A stretch of DNA of 17,976 bases from DATMXS01 sp050260275 (GCA_050260275.1 JBLNBX010000144.1:1-17976), one strand, 5' to 3'; positions 1 through 7,363 are shown, numbered from the stretch's first letter. Notes: a model not told the origin generated them from the sequence alone. Numbers and translations are program-made.

Positions 1-755
1 AGGCGGCTGAAAACAATGTAAAGAAGAGAGAAGCCCAGCTTCAGGTGGATTGGATCAACCTTCAGCAGAGCCTGAAGGTCGCCAAAGCGAACTGGGACAA
101 GGCGCTGCTCGACCTGAAAGCGGCCGAGGTCAACACGGATATCGAGAAGGAGATTGCCCGCCTGAACGCCGAGGCCGCCGAAGCCGCCTATAAGCAGCAA
201 CTGATGGACGTTGAGCAGCAGAAGATATCGCAGGCTGCGGACTTGAGGAACCTGCAGCTAGAGGTTGAGCGGCAGAGACTATTCCTGAAGAGACACACAG
301 CGGATCTCGAGAAGTTCACCGTGAGGGCGCCTATATCGGGACTTGCGGTCATGGTGCAGACCTTCCAGGGCGGCGAGATGAAGCAGATCCGGGAAGGCGA
401 CCAGGTGCGCGCGGGCATGCCGGTCGTGAAAATTGTGGATCTGTCGAGCATGCAGGTTGAGGCCAAGGTCAGCCAGGTATACGCCAATCAGTTCCGCATC
501 GGGCAGCGTGCTGAGATCGGGATCGACGCTTTCCCGGACTTGCGGTTCGAAGGCGAGATCTACAGCATTGGCGCGCTGGCCACGAAGGGAACAACCGAAC
601 AGTACTATATCCGCACGGTGCCCGTGAACATCACGATCAAGGGGACGGACCCGAGGCTGTTGCCCGACCTTTCGGCCTGGGCTGTGGTGGATACCGGCCC
701 GGTCACCCAAGCCGTCGCGGACACGCCGCGGCTTCAGCTACGCGCTAGCAGGTAA
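1..755 (+). CDS. HlyD/RND-family efflux adaptor, 5'-truncated
   Basis: The frame is already open at base 3, so this is the C-terminal part (about 250 residues) of a gene starting outside the window; the GTG at 45 is internal. The first ~95 residues are Lys/Glu/Ala/Gln-rich and look like the alpha-helical coiled-coil hairpin of a periplasmic adaptor (membrane fusion) protein. Next comes the second lipoyl half (FTVRAPISGLAV, then EGDQVRAGMPVVKIVD) and the beta-barrel (EAKVSQVYANQFRIGQRAEI). The family bridges an inner-membrane pump to an outer-membrane channel for export or macrolide/lipid efflux. The stop lies inside the end of the convergent gene at 745-1509 (11-bp overlap). A second adaptor gene follows at 1739. 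Its substrate cannot be told. Family call is firm; pump type is not. Confidence 0.85.
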   Translation, partial: AAENNVKKREAQLQVDWINLQQSLKVAKANWDKALLDLKAAEVNTDIEKEIARLNAEAAEAAYKQQLMDVEQQKISQAADLRNLQLEVERQRLFLKRHTADLEKFTVRAPISGLAVMVQTFQGGEMKQIREGDQVRAGMPVVKIVDLSSMQVEAKVSQVYANQFRIGQRAEIGIDAFPDLRFEGEIYSIGALATKGTTEQYYIRTVPVNITIKGTDPRLLPDLSAWAVVDTGPVTQAVADTPRLQLRASR

Positions 756-1509
756 GGAACCGGCGCAGCGCTTCAGCCAATCCCGGCGTGCACAGCACGC
801 CGGTTCCGCCGTAAATCGAGCTGCCGCCGTCGAAGTTGAAGAACACCGCGCCGGCTTCCTCCCCGATGACGCGCAAGGCCGCAAAATCCCAGGCCTTTCC
901 GCTCGGCTCCAACCAGGCGTCGGCTGCGCCCGACGCCACCATGACGGCATCCAGGCACCCTCCGAACGCCCGGACGGCCCAGGCCCCGCTCAGCCAGTCG
1001 ACCAGCCTTGGCGCGAATGGCAGGGTGGCCATCTCGCCGATGCCATTCACGCACAGCACGGCCTGCGCAAGCTCCGAAACCGCGGAAACATGCAGGCGCC
1101 GGCTGCCGCAATAGGCTCCGCGGCCGCGAGCGGCCCAGTAAGTTTCGCCCAGCGCGGGGAAATGCGCCACGCCGAGGACGGATTCGCCGTCTTGCTCCAG
1201 GCCGATCAGAACCGCCCACGCCGGATTGCCGCGGACGAACTCGCGCGTTCCGTCGATCGGATCGACTATCCACTTACGGCCGGACGAGCCGTCGCGGCTC
1301 GCGCCTTCCTCGCCTAGAATGCCGTCGGAGGGGAACTGGAGGGCGATGGCTTCGGCGATCAGGCGCTCGGAGGCGCGGTCCGCAGCGGTCACGGGAGAAA
1401 GGTCGCCCTTGGTTTCCATGCGGACGCCCTCGCGCTGATAGCCTAGCGCAATCCCGCCGGCGCGGGCGGCTATCTCCTGCGCGAACTGAAGCTCTTTATC
1501 CAGGTTCAC
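745..1509 (-). CDS. Inositol-monophosphatase family phosphatase (HisN-like)
   Basis: A 254-aa Mg-dependent phosphatase of the IMPase/FBPase superfamily. Visible family motifs are Lys34 and Asp44 (KGDLSPVTAAD), the Glu pair 67-68 (GEEGAS), motif A DPIDGT at 83-88 and motif B AWDFAA at 206-211, so all metal ligands are present. Such proteins act on inositol phosphate, histidinol phosphate, PAP or sugar phosphates; the WIVDPIDGTREFVRG stretch resembles HisN-type histidinol phosphatases, but this does not fix the substrate. The start is taken as GTG at 1509 because it gives the usual N-terminal helix; the next Met (residue 31) would delete it, and a TACAAT hexamer sits just upstream. The frame stays open far upstream, but that part is antisense to the adaptor gene and resembles nothing. 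It is the only minus-strand gene among the exporter genes. Confidence 0.88.
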   Translation of the reverse strand: MNLDKELQFAQEIAARAGGIALGYQREGVRMETKGDLSPVTAADRASERLIAEAIALQFPSDGILGEEGASRDGSSGRKWIVDPIDGTREFVRGNPAWAVLIGLEQDGESVLGVAHFPALGETYWAARGRGAYCGSRRLHVSAVSELAQAVLCVNGIGEMATLPFAPRLVDWLSGAWAVRAFGGCLDAVMVASGAADAWLEPSGKAWDFAALRVIGEEAGAVFFNFDGGSSIYGGTGVLCTPGLAEALRRFLTC

Positions 1510-1515
1510 GGCTTG

Positions 1516-1521
1516 ATTGTA
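1516..1521 (-). promoter_or_regulatory. -10 element TACAAT, near-leaderless start of the IMPase-family gene
   Basis: On the minus strand TACAAT (5 of 6 matches to TATAAT) lies 6 nt before the GTG start at 1509, with no Shine-Dalgarno between. A start point about 7 nt after the hexamer would fall on the start codon. No good -35 is visible. The surrounding GCGTACAATCA is identical to the core of the csp promoter near 7511. Confidence 0.5.
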
Positions 1522-1738
1522 CGCTGGAGCGCCGCCCGCATCTGCGGGGCTTCTATGGCAGTCTGCGTTTTTCCGCCACACCTTCGCCGCGCTCGAACGT
1601 ATACTCCGTTGATGAACAGCGGCGTCCCAAATCCGGACACGACAGTCCTGTGAGAACCTCAATAAAATCAGTCCGGAAAAGCGCTTGCCGCGGCCGAACC
1701 TCTGGTACGCCGCGTGCGTAGCTGTTATTTGAACGCTT

Positions 1739-2992
1739 ATGGACATCCCACGGAAATCCGCGGCGAAGAAGAAACTGATTCGCCGGATCGTCACGGGCGC
1801 GGTTGTGGTGGTAGCCCTCTCGGCCGTTACGGTGGGGGTGAGCCGGCTCAAGCCGGCAGCCCCGAGCGTGCCGCGCGAGACCGTCTGGCTGGATAAGGTC
1901 CGCCGCGGGCCCATGGTCAGGCAGGTGCGGGGCCTTGGCACGCTGGTGCCGGAGGAGATTCTGTGGATTCCGGCGACGACGGCCGGACGCGTGGAGAAGC
2001 GGCTGGCGCTGCCGGGCACGGTGGTCACGCCGGACACGGTGCTGGTGGTCCTGAGCAATCCGGAACTCGAACAGGCGACGATCGACGCCGAGTACAAGCT
2101 GAAGGCGGCCGAGGCCGAACTCAGGAACCTCCGCGTGAAGCTGAAGAGCGACCGGCTGAACCAGGAGGCCGCCGCGGCAACCGTCGCCGCCGAGGCGCGC
2201 AAGGCGAGGCTCCAGGCCGACCGCGATCTGCAACTCCAGAAGCTCGGGCTGAAGTCCGCGCTTGAGTCAACCATCTCCGAGGCGAGCGCTGAGGACTGGG
2301 CGAATAAGGAGCGCATCGAGAAGGAGCGTCTCGAGATCGGAATCGAGCAGATCGAGGCCCAGATCGCGGCGCAGGAAGCGCAGATCCAGCAACTGCGCGC
2401 CATGTACGACCTGAAGAAGAGCCAGATGGCCGACCTCCGCGTGAAGGCAGGCGTGCACGGCGTGTTGCAGCAGATTCCGGTCGAGGTGGGCCAGCAGGTG
2501 TCCGCGGGCGCCAACCTGGCGCGCATTGTGCAGCCCACACGCCTCAAGGCCGAGCTGAAGATCCCGGAGACGCAGGCCAAGGATGTCGCTATCGGGCAGA
2601 AGGCCGAGATCGATACCCGCAACGGCATCATCCCGGGCACGGTTTCGAGAATTGACCCGGCGGCGGTGAACGGCACCGTCACCGTGGACGTGAGGCTGGA
2701 GGGCCAGCTCCCGCCGGGAGCGCGGCCCGACCTCAGCGTGGACGGCACGATCGAGATAGAAAAACTTGACGACGTGCTCTATGTCGGCCGGCCGACGTTT
2801 GGCCAGCCCAACAGCACCGTCAGCCTTTTCAAGCTGGACCCGGATAACAAGGGCGCTACGCGCGCACAGGTAAAGCTGGGCCGCAGCTCCGTTAACACGA
2901 TCGAGATCATCGATGGGTTGCGCGCCGGCGACCAGGTGATCCTCTCGGATATGTCCCAGTGGGACTCCTACGACCGCATCCGGCTAAACTAG
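1739..2992 (+). CDS. HlyD/RND-family efflux periplasmic adaptor
   Basis: A full-length 417-aa adaptor (membrane fusion) protein. A Lys/Arg-rich start is followed by one membrane anchor at about residues 16-34 (IVTGAVVVVALSAVTVGVS). Then come the first lipoyl half (PATTAGRVEKRLALPGTVV), a long Ala/Glu/Gln/Lys-rich coiled-coil hairpin (about 110-235), the second lipoyl half (LRVKAGVHGVLQQIPVEVGQQVSAG), the beta-barrel (LKAELKIPETQAKDVAIGQKAEI) and a membrane-proximal domain ending near the stop. The family links an ABC or RND pump to an outer-membrane exit duct. The ABC ATPase gene starts 34 bp downstream, so the two probably form an operon. It has the same architecture as the truncated adaptor at the left edge and could be its paralogue. 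Substrate is unknown. The ATG at 1739 has only weak upstream signals (TGTTATTT, no clear SD). Confidence 0.9.
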   Translation: MDIPRKSAAKKKLIRRIVTGAVVVVALSAVTVGVSRLKPAAPSVPRETVWLDKVRRGPMVRQVRGLGTLVPEEILWIPATTAGRVEKRLALPGTVVTPDTVLVVLSNPELEQATIDAEYKLKAAEAELRNLRVKLKSDRLNQEAAAATVAAEARKARLQADRDLQLQKLGLKSALESTISEASAEDWANKERIEKERLEIGIEQIEAQIAAQEAQIQQLRAMYDLKKSQMADLRVKAGVHGVLQQIPVEVGQQVSAGANLARIVQPTRLKAELKIPETQAKDVAIGQKAEIDTRNGIIPGTVSRIDPAAVNGTVTVDVRLEGQLPPGARPDLSVDGTIEIEKLDDVLYVGRPTFGQPNSTVSLFKLDPDNKGATRAQVKLGRSSVNTIEIIDGLRAGDQVILSDMSQWDSYDRIRLN

Positions 2993-3015
2993 CGCGCCGG
3001 CGCTCGATTCCGGCA

Positions 3016-3022
3016 GGGGAGG
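3016..3022 (+). promoter_or_regulatory. Strong ribosome binding site of the ABC ATPase gene
   Basis: GGGGAGG lies 4 nt before the ATG at 3027, in the 34-bp gap after the adaptor gene. It fixes the start and contrasts with the SD-less starts elsewhere in the window. Confidence 0.75.
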
Positions 3023-3026
3023 AACG

Positions 3027-3740
3027 ATGACGAACGAGAATGGCAAGGAAGTTCTGATCAAGCTCGAGGGCGTAACCAAGGTCTTCTACACGGACGAGAT
3101 GGAGACGCACGCGCTCGACGGTATCCATCTGGAGATCAACCGGGGCGAATATGTTTCGATCGCGGGGCCCTCGGGCTGCGGCAAGTCGACGTTGCTGTCG
3201 ATACTGGGCCTGCTGGATACGCCCACGAGCGGTTCGTACACGCTGAACGGAAAGCCGGTGGAAAACCTGAAGCTCTCCGAGCGAGCGCGCATCCGCAACC
3301 GCGAGATTGGCTTCATCTTCCAGGCTTTTAACCTGATCGGCGACCTGACGGTATATGAAAACGTCGAGCTGCCGCTGACGTACCGCGGCATGGGTTCGAG
3401 CGAGCGCAAGCAGCGCGTGATGAAGGCGCTGGATCGCGTGGGCATGTCGCACCGCATGAAGCACTACCCGGCGCAGCTATCCGGCGGCCAGCAGCAGCGC
3501 GTCGCCGTAGCCCGGGCGCTGGTGGGCGATCCGCTCGTCCTGCTCGCCGACGAGCCAACCGGCAACCTGGACTCGAAAAACGGCCAAGCCGTGATGGACC
3601 TGCTGCGCGAGCTGCACCAGGGCGGGGCGACCATCTGCATGGTGACGCACGATCCGCGCTACGCGGACTACGCCGACCGGAAGGTGCACCTGTTCGACGG
3701 CCGCATCGTCGACGAACACATCGAGGCATCCGTTAGCTAA
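3027..3740 (+). CDS. ABC transporter ATP-binding protein (MacB/LolD type)
   Basis: A 237-aa stand-alone nucleotide-binding domain with every catalytic motif: Walker A GPSGCGKST (47-55), Q-loop Gln99 in GFIFQAFNLI, signature LSGGQQQR (151-158), Walker B VLLADEPTGNLD (171-182, catalytic Glu176) and switch His208 in VTHD. The Q-loop context and DEPTGNLD place it in the LolD/MacB/FtsE group, which drives MacB-type (FtsX-fold) permeases in lipoprotein handling, peptide or macrolide export. It sits in the cytoplasm on its permease. It follows the adaptor at 1739-2992 as in macA-macB-like clusters, but no permease gene follows: the next 120 bp are empty and a CYTH gene comes after. The permease must lie upstream of the window or elsewhere. 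A strong SD fixes the start. Confidence 0.93.
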   Translation: MTNENGKEVLIKLEGVTKVFYTDEMETHALDGIHLEINRGEYVSIAGPSGCGKSTLLSILGLLDTPTSGSYTLNGKPVENLKLSERARIRNREIGFIFQAFNLIGDLTVYENVELPLTYRGMGSSERKQRVMKALDRVGMSHRMKHYPAQLSGGQQQRVAVARALVGDPLVLLADEPTGNLDSKNGQAVMDLLRELHQGGATICMVTHDPRYADYADRKVHLFDGRIVDEHIEASVS

Positions 3741-3845
3741 ACCATCCTTCTCCCCGGCGGCGCGCTCGCACGGCTTCTGTTCCGCTTCACCGGGCGGGCG
3801 CGCTCCAGCTTCCCCCCAAGCTTCCCCATGGCTAGCCGTTCCTGT

Positions 3846-3851
3846 TACGAT
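3846..3851 (+). promoter_or_regulatory. Extended -10 (TG-T-TACGAT) before the CYTH gene
   Basis: TGTTACGAT gives an extended -10 (TG, one base, TACGAT; 4 of 6) 9 nt before the ATG at 3861. There is no Shine-Dalgarno. This favours the ATG at 3861 over the in-frame ATG at 3828, which would lie upstream of the promoter. Confidence 0.4.
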
Positions 3852-3860
3852 AGCCGCCTT

Positions 3861-4424
3861 ATGCGCGAGCCTTCCTCCGAGGTCGAGATCAAGCTGCGAG
3901 TGCGCGATGCGAGCGACGCCCGCGCGAGGCTTGGCGCAGCCGGGTTCCGCATCACCCGCGAGCGCACGCTCGAGTCCGACACCGTCTATGACAACGCGGA
4001 GCGCAGCCTCCGCCGGGCCGGCCTTCTGCTCAGGCTCCGTTCGGCCGGCGGCCAGGCGCTTCTCACCTTCAAAGGACCATCCATTGACGGGCGGCACAAG
4101 ACGCGGGAGGAGATCGAGACGCGCGTGGCGGACGGAGAGGCCTTCGCGGCTATCCTGGAGCGGCTGGGCTACGAAGCGTCCTTCCGCTACGAGAAGTACC
4201 GCACAGAATACTCCCGCGAGGGCGAAGCCGGCCACGTGCTGCTGGACGAGACCCCTATCGGAGTTTTCCTGGAACTCGAAGGCCCGCCCGAGTGGATCGA
4301 CCAGACGGCGCGGGCGCTCGGATTCGCGGAAAGCGATTACATCACGGCGACCTATGCCAGCCTGTTCTTCGACTGGGCGCGCGAGCACCCCGAAGCCGGC
4401 GGGCACATGCTTTTCCCGCGCTGA
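3861..4424 (+). CDS. CYTH-domain protein (class IV adenylate cyclase / ThTPase fold)
   Basis: A 187-aa single CYTH domain (triphosphate tunnel metalloenzyme). The hallmark ExExK motif is E7-V-E9-I-K11, right at the N terminus as in CyaB. Further tunnel-type strands are visible: LLLRLRSAGGQALLTFKGP, KTREEIETRV, YRTEYSREG and the terminal VLLDETPIGVFLELEGPPEWI followed by a LGF helix. Family members bind triphosphates and act as class IV adenylate cyclase, thiamine triphosphatase or inorganic triphosphatase; sequence alone does not decide which. There is no CHAD domain, and no polyphosphate gene is nearby. An in-frame ATG at 3828 exists, but the 11 extra residues precede the conserved fold and a putative -10 lies between the two ATGs, so 3861 is preferred. 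It may be cotranscribed with the small membrane protein 63 bp downstream. Confidence 0.85.
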   Translation: MREPSSEVEIKLRVRDASDARARLGAAGFRITRERTLESDTVYDNAERSLRRAGLLLRLRSAGGQALLTFKGPSIDGRHKTREEIETRVADGEAFAAILERLGYEASFRYEKYRTEYSREGEAGHVLLDETPIGVFLELEGPPEWIDQTARALGFAESDYITATYASLFFDWAREHPEAGGHMLFPR

Positions 4425-4487
4425 TCTCCACAGCGAAGCGCCTCCAGGCGTGATAAGCTCTGTTCGGAAACACAACGGACAGGAAAT

Positions 4488-4934
4488 GTGCGCACACAAC
4501 TGCCGCTGTTAGGTTTCGCGTTTCTGGTGCTGTTCTACTGGTTCCGCCACAAGTGCGGCTTAATTCTGCGGAAGGAAAGCCGTCCGGATCGCGCTCAGCA
4601 AGTGGCGGTAGCCAACCAGCTCAGGTTCATTAGCATCGCCGAGACGGCCGAGACGCTGCCCGCCGCCGAGCTGGACGCGGCGGACCGGTTGCTCGCGGCC
4701 GACTACGCCGTCGTGGTGTGCCTGCTCAGGTACACCGCGCCGGCGCGAGGCCGCAAGTTCACGTTCTCGCAGCGCCTGTTGATGATCGATTTCCGCCTGC
4801 TCACGCACTGGTATGCCTTGACCCGGCGACGCTTGCAGGGCCAGGCGCGGCATACGATCAGCGAACGGGCGAGAGTCCTGGTGTGCCTCGCCAGCGCGAT
4901 GGGCGAGCGCACCGCCGTCTTGCCGGGCGTCTGA
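4488..4934 (+). CDS. Small conserved-looking membrane-anchored protein, unknown function
   Basis: A 148-aa protein of unrecognised family. It starts with GTG at 4488 behind a modest AGGA site. Residues about 5-24 (LPLLGFAFLVLFYWF...CGLIL) form one hydrophobic segment that could be an N-terminal anchor or uncleaved signal. The rest is Arg/Ala/Leu-rich and helical (for example AAELDAADRLLAADYAVVVCLL and FSQRLLMIDFRLLTHWYALTRRRL), with no catalytic motif seen. The reading frame is clean and continuous, codon use matches its neighbours, and it packs tightly: 63 bp after the CYTH gene and 21 bp before the end of the convergent gene at 4956. That supports a real gene. The function is unknown to me; a link to the CYTH protein is only positional. 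Confidence 0.6.
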   Translation: MRTQLPLLGFAFLVLFYWFRHKCGLILRKESRPDRAQQVAVANQLRFISIAETAETLPAAELDAADRLLAADYAVVVCLLRYTAPARGRKFTFSQRLLMIDFRLLTHWYALTRRRLQGQARHTISERARVLVCLASAMGERTAVLPGV

Positions 4935-4955
4935 TAGGCCTCCCGGCGCGGCCGT

Positions 4956-5435
4956 CTACGGAAGCGATGTCCCGTCCCAACTGTGCCCGGCGTCGGGATA
5001 GAAAGCCAATCCGCCATCGGCCGCTACGAGCCACCCGCCGGGCACCTTCGCACGCTGGCAGGGGATGGTCGAATCCAGCCGTTCCCAAACGAGTTTGGCG
5101 GTGGGCGCGGGCGCTTCCGGAGCGACGGTCGCCGGCGCGGCTGCGCGAGCGTAGGCTACTGCGGCGGCCGGGGCGGCCTGCGCGGCAGGCGCGGCCGCTT
5201 TCGCGGGCGCGGCGGGCGCTGGAGCGGCAACCGGACATATCGCGGATTCGAGTATGTCGTGCGCACACTGGTAGTTCTGGCCGAGGTAGACGAACTTGTC
5301 CATGTCGCGGTCCGGTGTGATGTTTTCGATGATTGCGCCGAACGGGATGGTTACGGGCGGATCGGCAGTCGGGATGCCGGTTCGCGGATTCAGCCTCTGC
5401 GCCTCGATGAGCTTTATGAGTTCGTACTTGGGCAT
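4956..5435 (-). CDS. Two-domain hypothetical protein with Ala/Pro-rich linker
   Basis: A 159-aa protein in three parts. Residues 1-68 are compact (MPKYELIKLIEAQRL..., then TIPFGAIIENITPDRDMDKFVYLGQNYQCAHDIL). Residues 69-113 are almost only Ala and Pro, a flexible linker. Residues 114-159 form a small C-terminal domain (LVWERLDSTIPC, KVPGGWLVAADGGLAFYPDAGHSWDG); the VPGGWLV...FYPD...HSW pattern recurs in small bacterial proteins I cannot name. No signal peptide or membrane segment is visible, so it is probably cytoplasmic. The ATG at 5435 is chosen because AGGAG lies 5 nt upstream and a TACGAT hexamer precedes it; the longer open frame has no ribosome site and no recognisable sequence. Its 3' end faces the gene at 4488-4934. 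Function unknown. Confidence 0.78.
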   Translation of the reverse strand: MPKYELIKLIEAQRLNPRTGIPTADPPVTIPFGAIIENITPDRDMDKFVYLGQNYQCAHDILESAICPVAAPAPAAPAKAAAPAAQAAPAAAVAYARAAAPATVAPEAPAPTAKLVWERLDSTIPCQRAKVPGGWLVAADGGLAFYPDAGHSWDGTSLP

Positions 5436-5440
5436 AGGGT

Positions 5441-5478
5441 CTCCTCGCGCGCGGCGCGCGCCGAAGGGTGACATCGTA
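5441..5478 (-). promoter_or_regulatory. RBS (AGGAG) and likely -10 (TACGAT) for the Ala/Pro-linker protein
   Basis: AGGAG (5441-5445) is 5 nt before the ATG at 5435. TACGAT (5473-5478) would start a leader of about 30 nt. No convincing -35 is seen. The RBS is firm, the -10 tentative. Confidence 0.55.
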
Positions 5479-5636
5479 GCACCCATAGCCGTCCGGCTGG
5501 AAGCGGTCCGGGCCGGACTGGACCGGCTGCTCCTCGTGCGTGGGCAGGCGAATCGTGAAGGCTGCCGCTCGCTTTCCGGCGGCGATGCGATTCGCATCGG
5601 CCGCAGTCGCACGCGCGCTGTGGTGTACTGATCAAC

Positions 5637-6587
5637 ATGAAGGGTTATCTGCTCGCCGCCGCTTTCTCCGTGCTGCCGCTGTGCGCGCAGGTGAGCCTCA
5701 AACAGGCCACAGATCGCATTTCGGTGGATATCGACGGCCAGCCGTTCACCGAGTTCTTCATCAGCGCGGACTTCAACAAGCCGTTTCTGCACCCGCTGCG
5801 GTCAGCAACGGGAAAGGTCGTGACCCGCTACTTTCCGATGGATCTCGTCGAGGGCGAGAACCGCGATCATCCGCACCACCGCGGCCTGTGGTTCACTCAC
5901 GGCGACGTGAACGGGGTCGATTTCTGGATGAACGAGACGCGCGACGGCAACAAGGGGCGGGTCGTGCTGCGCAAGATCACGGCGCTCGAAAGCGGAAAGA
6001 GGCAGGGCGTCATCGCGGCGCGCTTCGAGTGGCTCGGCCCGAAGGGAGAGATGCTGGTCAACGAAGACCGGCGCATGGTGTTCTACTCCGACAAGAAGCT
6101 GCGCACGATCGACTTCGACATCACGCTGATCGCAGTGGAGAAGGTGAAGTTCGGCGACACGAAGGAGGGCATGTTTGCGATCCGCCTCGCGCCTTCGCTC
6201 GAAGAGGCCGGCGGGCGCGACCCCGCGAAGTACACCGGCCGCATGGTGTCAGCTTCAGGCGCGGCGACGGAGGAACAGGTTTGGGGAACGCGCGCGCCGT
6301 GGGTGGACTACTCCGGCGAGGTCGCTGGCGAGCCGCTCGGCATCGCGATATTCGACCACCCGTCCAACCCGCGCCACCCGACGTACTGGCACTCGCGCGG
6401 CTACGGCCTGTTCGCGGCGACCCCCTTCGGCGCGCACGATTTCGAGCGCGACGACTCGAAGGACGGAAGCCTGACGCTCGAACCCGGCCAGACAGTGCGT
6501 TTCCGCTACCGCGTGGTGATCCACCCGGGCCGGACCGCGGAGGCGAACATCCCGGCTCTCTACGAAAAATACGCGAAGATGAAGTAG
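5637..6587 (+). CDS. Secreted PmoA-like (DUF6807 family) protein
   Basis: A 316-aa exported protein. Residues 1-17 look like a signal peptide (MKGYLLAAAFSVLPLCA, cleavage likely before Gln18). The mature part has the marks of the family annotated as 'methane oxygenase PmoA' or DUF6807: EFFISADFNKPFLHPLRSA, the histidine cluster DHPHHRGLWFTHGDVNGVDFW (HPHHRG at 78-83), then beta-rich sequence with IAIFDHPSNPRHPTYWHSRGYGLFAATPFG and LEPGQTVRFRYRVVIHPG. Despite the name, the family is unrelated to the PmoA membrane subunit of methane monooxygenase; members are common near carbohydrate-degradation genes and the biochemical role is not established. The His-rich loop suggests a metal or sugar site (inference). 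The ATG at 5637 has no SD; a weak TGTACT lies 7 nt upstream. Confidence 0.88.
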   Translation: MKGYLLAAAFSVLPLCAQVSLKQATDRISVDIDGQPFTEFFISADFNKPFLHPLRSATGKVVTRYFPMDLVEGENRDHPHHRGLWFTHGDVNGVDFWMNETRDGNKGRVVLRKITALESGKRQGVIAARFEWLGPKGEMLVNEDRRMVFYSDKKLRTIDFDITLIAVEKVKFGDTKEGMFAIRLAPSLEEAGGRDPAKYTGRMVSASGAATEEQVWGTRAPWVDYSGEVAGEPLGIAIFDHPSNPRHPTYWHSRGYGLFAATPFGAHDFERDDSKDGSLTLEPGQTVRFRYRVVIHPGRTAEANIPALYEKYAKMK

Positions 6588-6688
6588 ACAGGCAGGGCAC
6601 CGGGGATGAGGCTGTTCCCGGACACGGCCGGCCTGGAGCAGTTTCTGAGTGATCACCGCAGGGCCTCTGAAAGGCCGAAGAGCGAACG

Positions 6689-7081
6689 ATGCGTCTGTTC
6701 AGGGTATTCATGGCGGGAGTTGCGGGCGCGGCGACTGGCGTGGCCGCTTCGATGCTGAAATCGCGGAAGGCGCCGCAGGAACGGGAACGGAAGCGCAGGC
6801 GCGACGTAAACGCGCGGGGGCGCACCGGAAACGCCACGATTCTCGACGTGGCGAACGGCGTGATCACGTACGCTTACGAGATTGGCGGAATGGAGTACAC
6901 GGCATCGCAGGACGTGTCGGAGTTTGTCGGCGCGCTGCCGGCCGACCCCTCCACGCTGATCGGCAGGCCCGCCATCTTCAAATACCTGGAGTCGAACCCC
7001 GCCAACTCGATCGTGGTTGCGGAGGGATGGACTGGTTTGCGGTTCCAGCCGCCGGCTCCCGGTCCCAAGCCGGAGGGCTAA
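6689..7081 (+). CDS. Small membrane-anchored hypothetical protein
   Basis: A 130-aa protein. Residues about 4-22 (FRVFMAGVAGAATGVAASML) form one hydrophobic segment after an Arg, followed by a strongly basic stretch (RKAPQERERKRRRDVNARGR), giving an N-in anchor or uncleaved signal. The remaining soluble part is beta-like (NATILDVANGVITYAYEIGGMEYTASQDVSEF...IGRPAIFKYLESNPANSIVVAEGW). The YAYEIGGMEYTAS pattern is reminiscent of DUF3592-type domains with an N-terminal membrane segment, but the match is by eye and weak. A GAAGAG stretch before the ATG may serve as RBS. It follows the PmoA-like gene by 101 bp and ends just before a strong terminator. Function unknown. Confidence 0.7.
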   Translation: MRLFRVFMAGVAGAATGVAASMLKSRKAPQERERKRRRDVNARGRTGNATILDVANGVITYAYEIGGMEYTASQDVSEFVGALPADPSTLIGRPAIFKYLESNPANSIVVAEGWTGLRFQPPAPGPKPEG

Positions 7082-7083
7082 TA

Positions 7084-7122
7084 CACTAAAGGCGGGCCGG
7101 CCGGCCCGCCTCAGTGATTTTT
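7084..7122. terminator. Bidirectional rho-independent terminator
   Basis: A perfect 20-nt palindrome at 7091-7110 (8-bp GC stem with GGCC loop) is extended by an outer CACT/AGTG pairing and followed by TGATTTTTC on the plus strand, with CTTTAGTG on the minus side. It lies in the 59-bp gap between the convergent ends of the small membrane gene (7081) and csp (7141), so it can end both transcripts. Confidence 0.85.
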
Positions 7123-7140
7123 CCCGGTAAGCTGCGAGAA

Positions 7141-7350
7141 CTACGCGCCAAGGCGGACGACGTTTTCCGCCTGCAGGCCCTTCGGACCCTGCTTCACCTC
7201 AAACTCCACTTCCACGCCATTGTCCAGCGTCCGGTAGCCTGTCATGGAGATAGCGGAGTAATGCACGAAAACGTCCTCGCCGGTAGAGCGCTGGATGAAT
7301 CCATAGCCCTTGGCGGCGTTAAACCACTTGACTACACCTCGTTCTTTCAC
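7141..7350 (-). CDS. Cold-shock protein (CspA family)
   Basis: A 69-aa single cold-shock domain, the normal length for the family. RNP1 is KGYGFI (14-19) and RNP2 is VFVHY (27-31); the opening GVVKWFNAAKGYGFI and the end QGPKGLQAENVVRL are typical. CspA-type proteins are cytoplasmic, bind single-stranded RNA and DNA, and melt mRNA structure in the cold or at growth transitions. The GTG at 7350 is chosen because AGGAG (7359-7363) lies 8 nt before it and the domain starts there; upstream in-frame sequence does not fit. The gene has a good -35/-10 about 155 nt upstream, so the mRNA has a long leader with a perfect hairpin, as in cspA genes that are regulated post-transcriptionally. It is divergent from the kinase gene at 7644. 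Confidence 0.95.
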   Translation of the reverse strand: MKERGVVKWFNAAKGYGFIQRSTGEDVFVHYSAISMTGYRTLDNGVEVEFEVKQGPKGLQAENVVRLGA

Positions 7351-7358
7351 TGGTGATT

Positions 7359-7363
7359 CTCCT
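7359..7363 (-). promoter_or_regulatory. RBS AGGAG deciding the GTG start of csp
   Basis: AGGAG on the minus strand, 8 nt before GTG at 7350. Confidence 0.75.

Noticed and set aside
745..2748. A 667-codon minus-strand open frame running through the second adaptor gene into the phosphatase gene
   Set aside because: Only the 3' part (from GTG 1509) has phosphatase motifs. The upstream part is antisense to the adaptor, Ser/Arg/Ala-rich and resembles nothing; it is open because of high GC.
3741..3845. Terminator for the adaptor-ATPase operon
   Set aside because: GC-rich and C-rich sequence but no stem with a T-tract could be found.
5637..6587. Methane monooxygenase subunit, from the family name PmoA
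   Set aside because: No membrane helices beyond the signal peptide; it belongs to the soluble DUF6807 group, not to the particulate monooxygenase.
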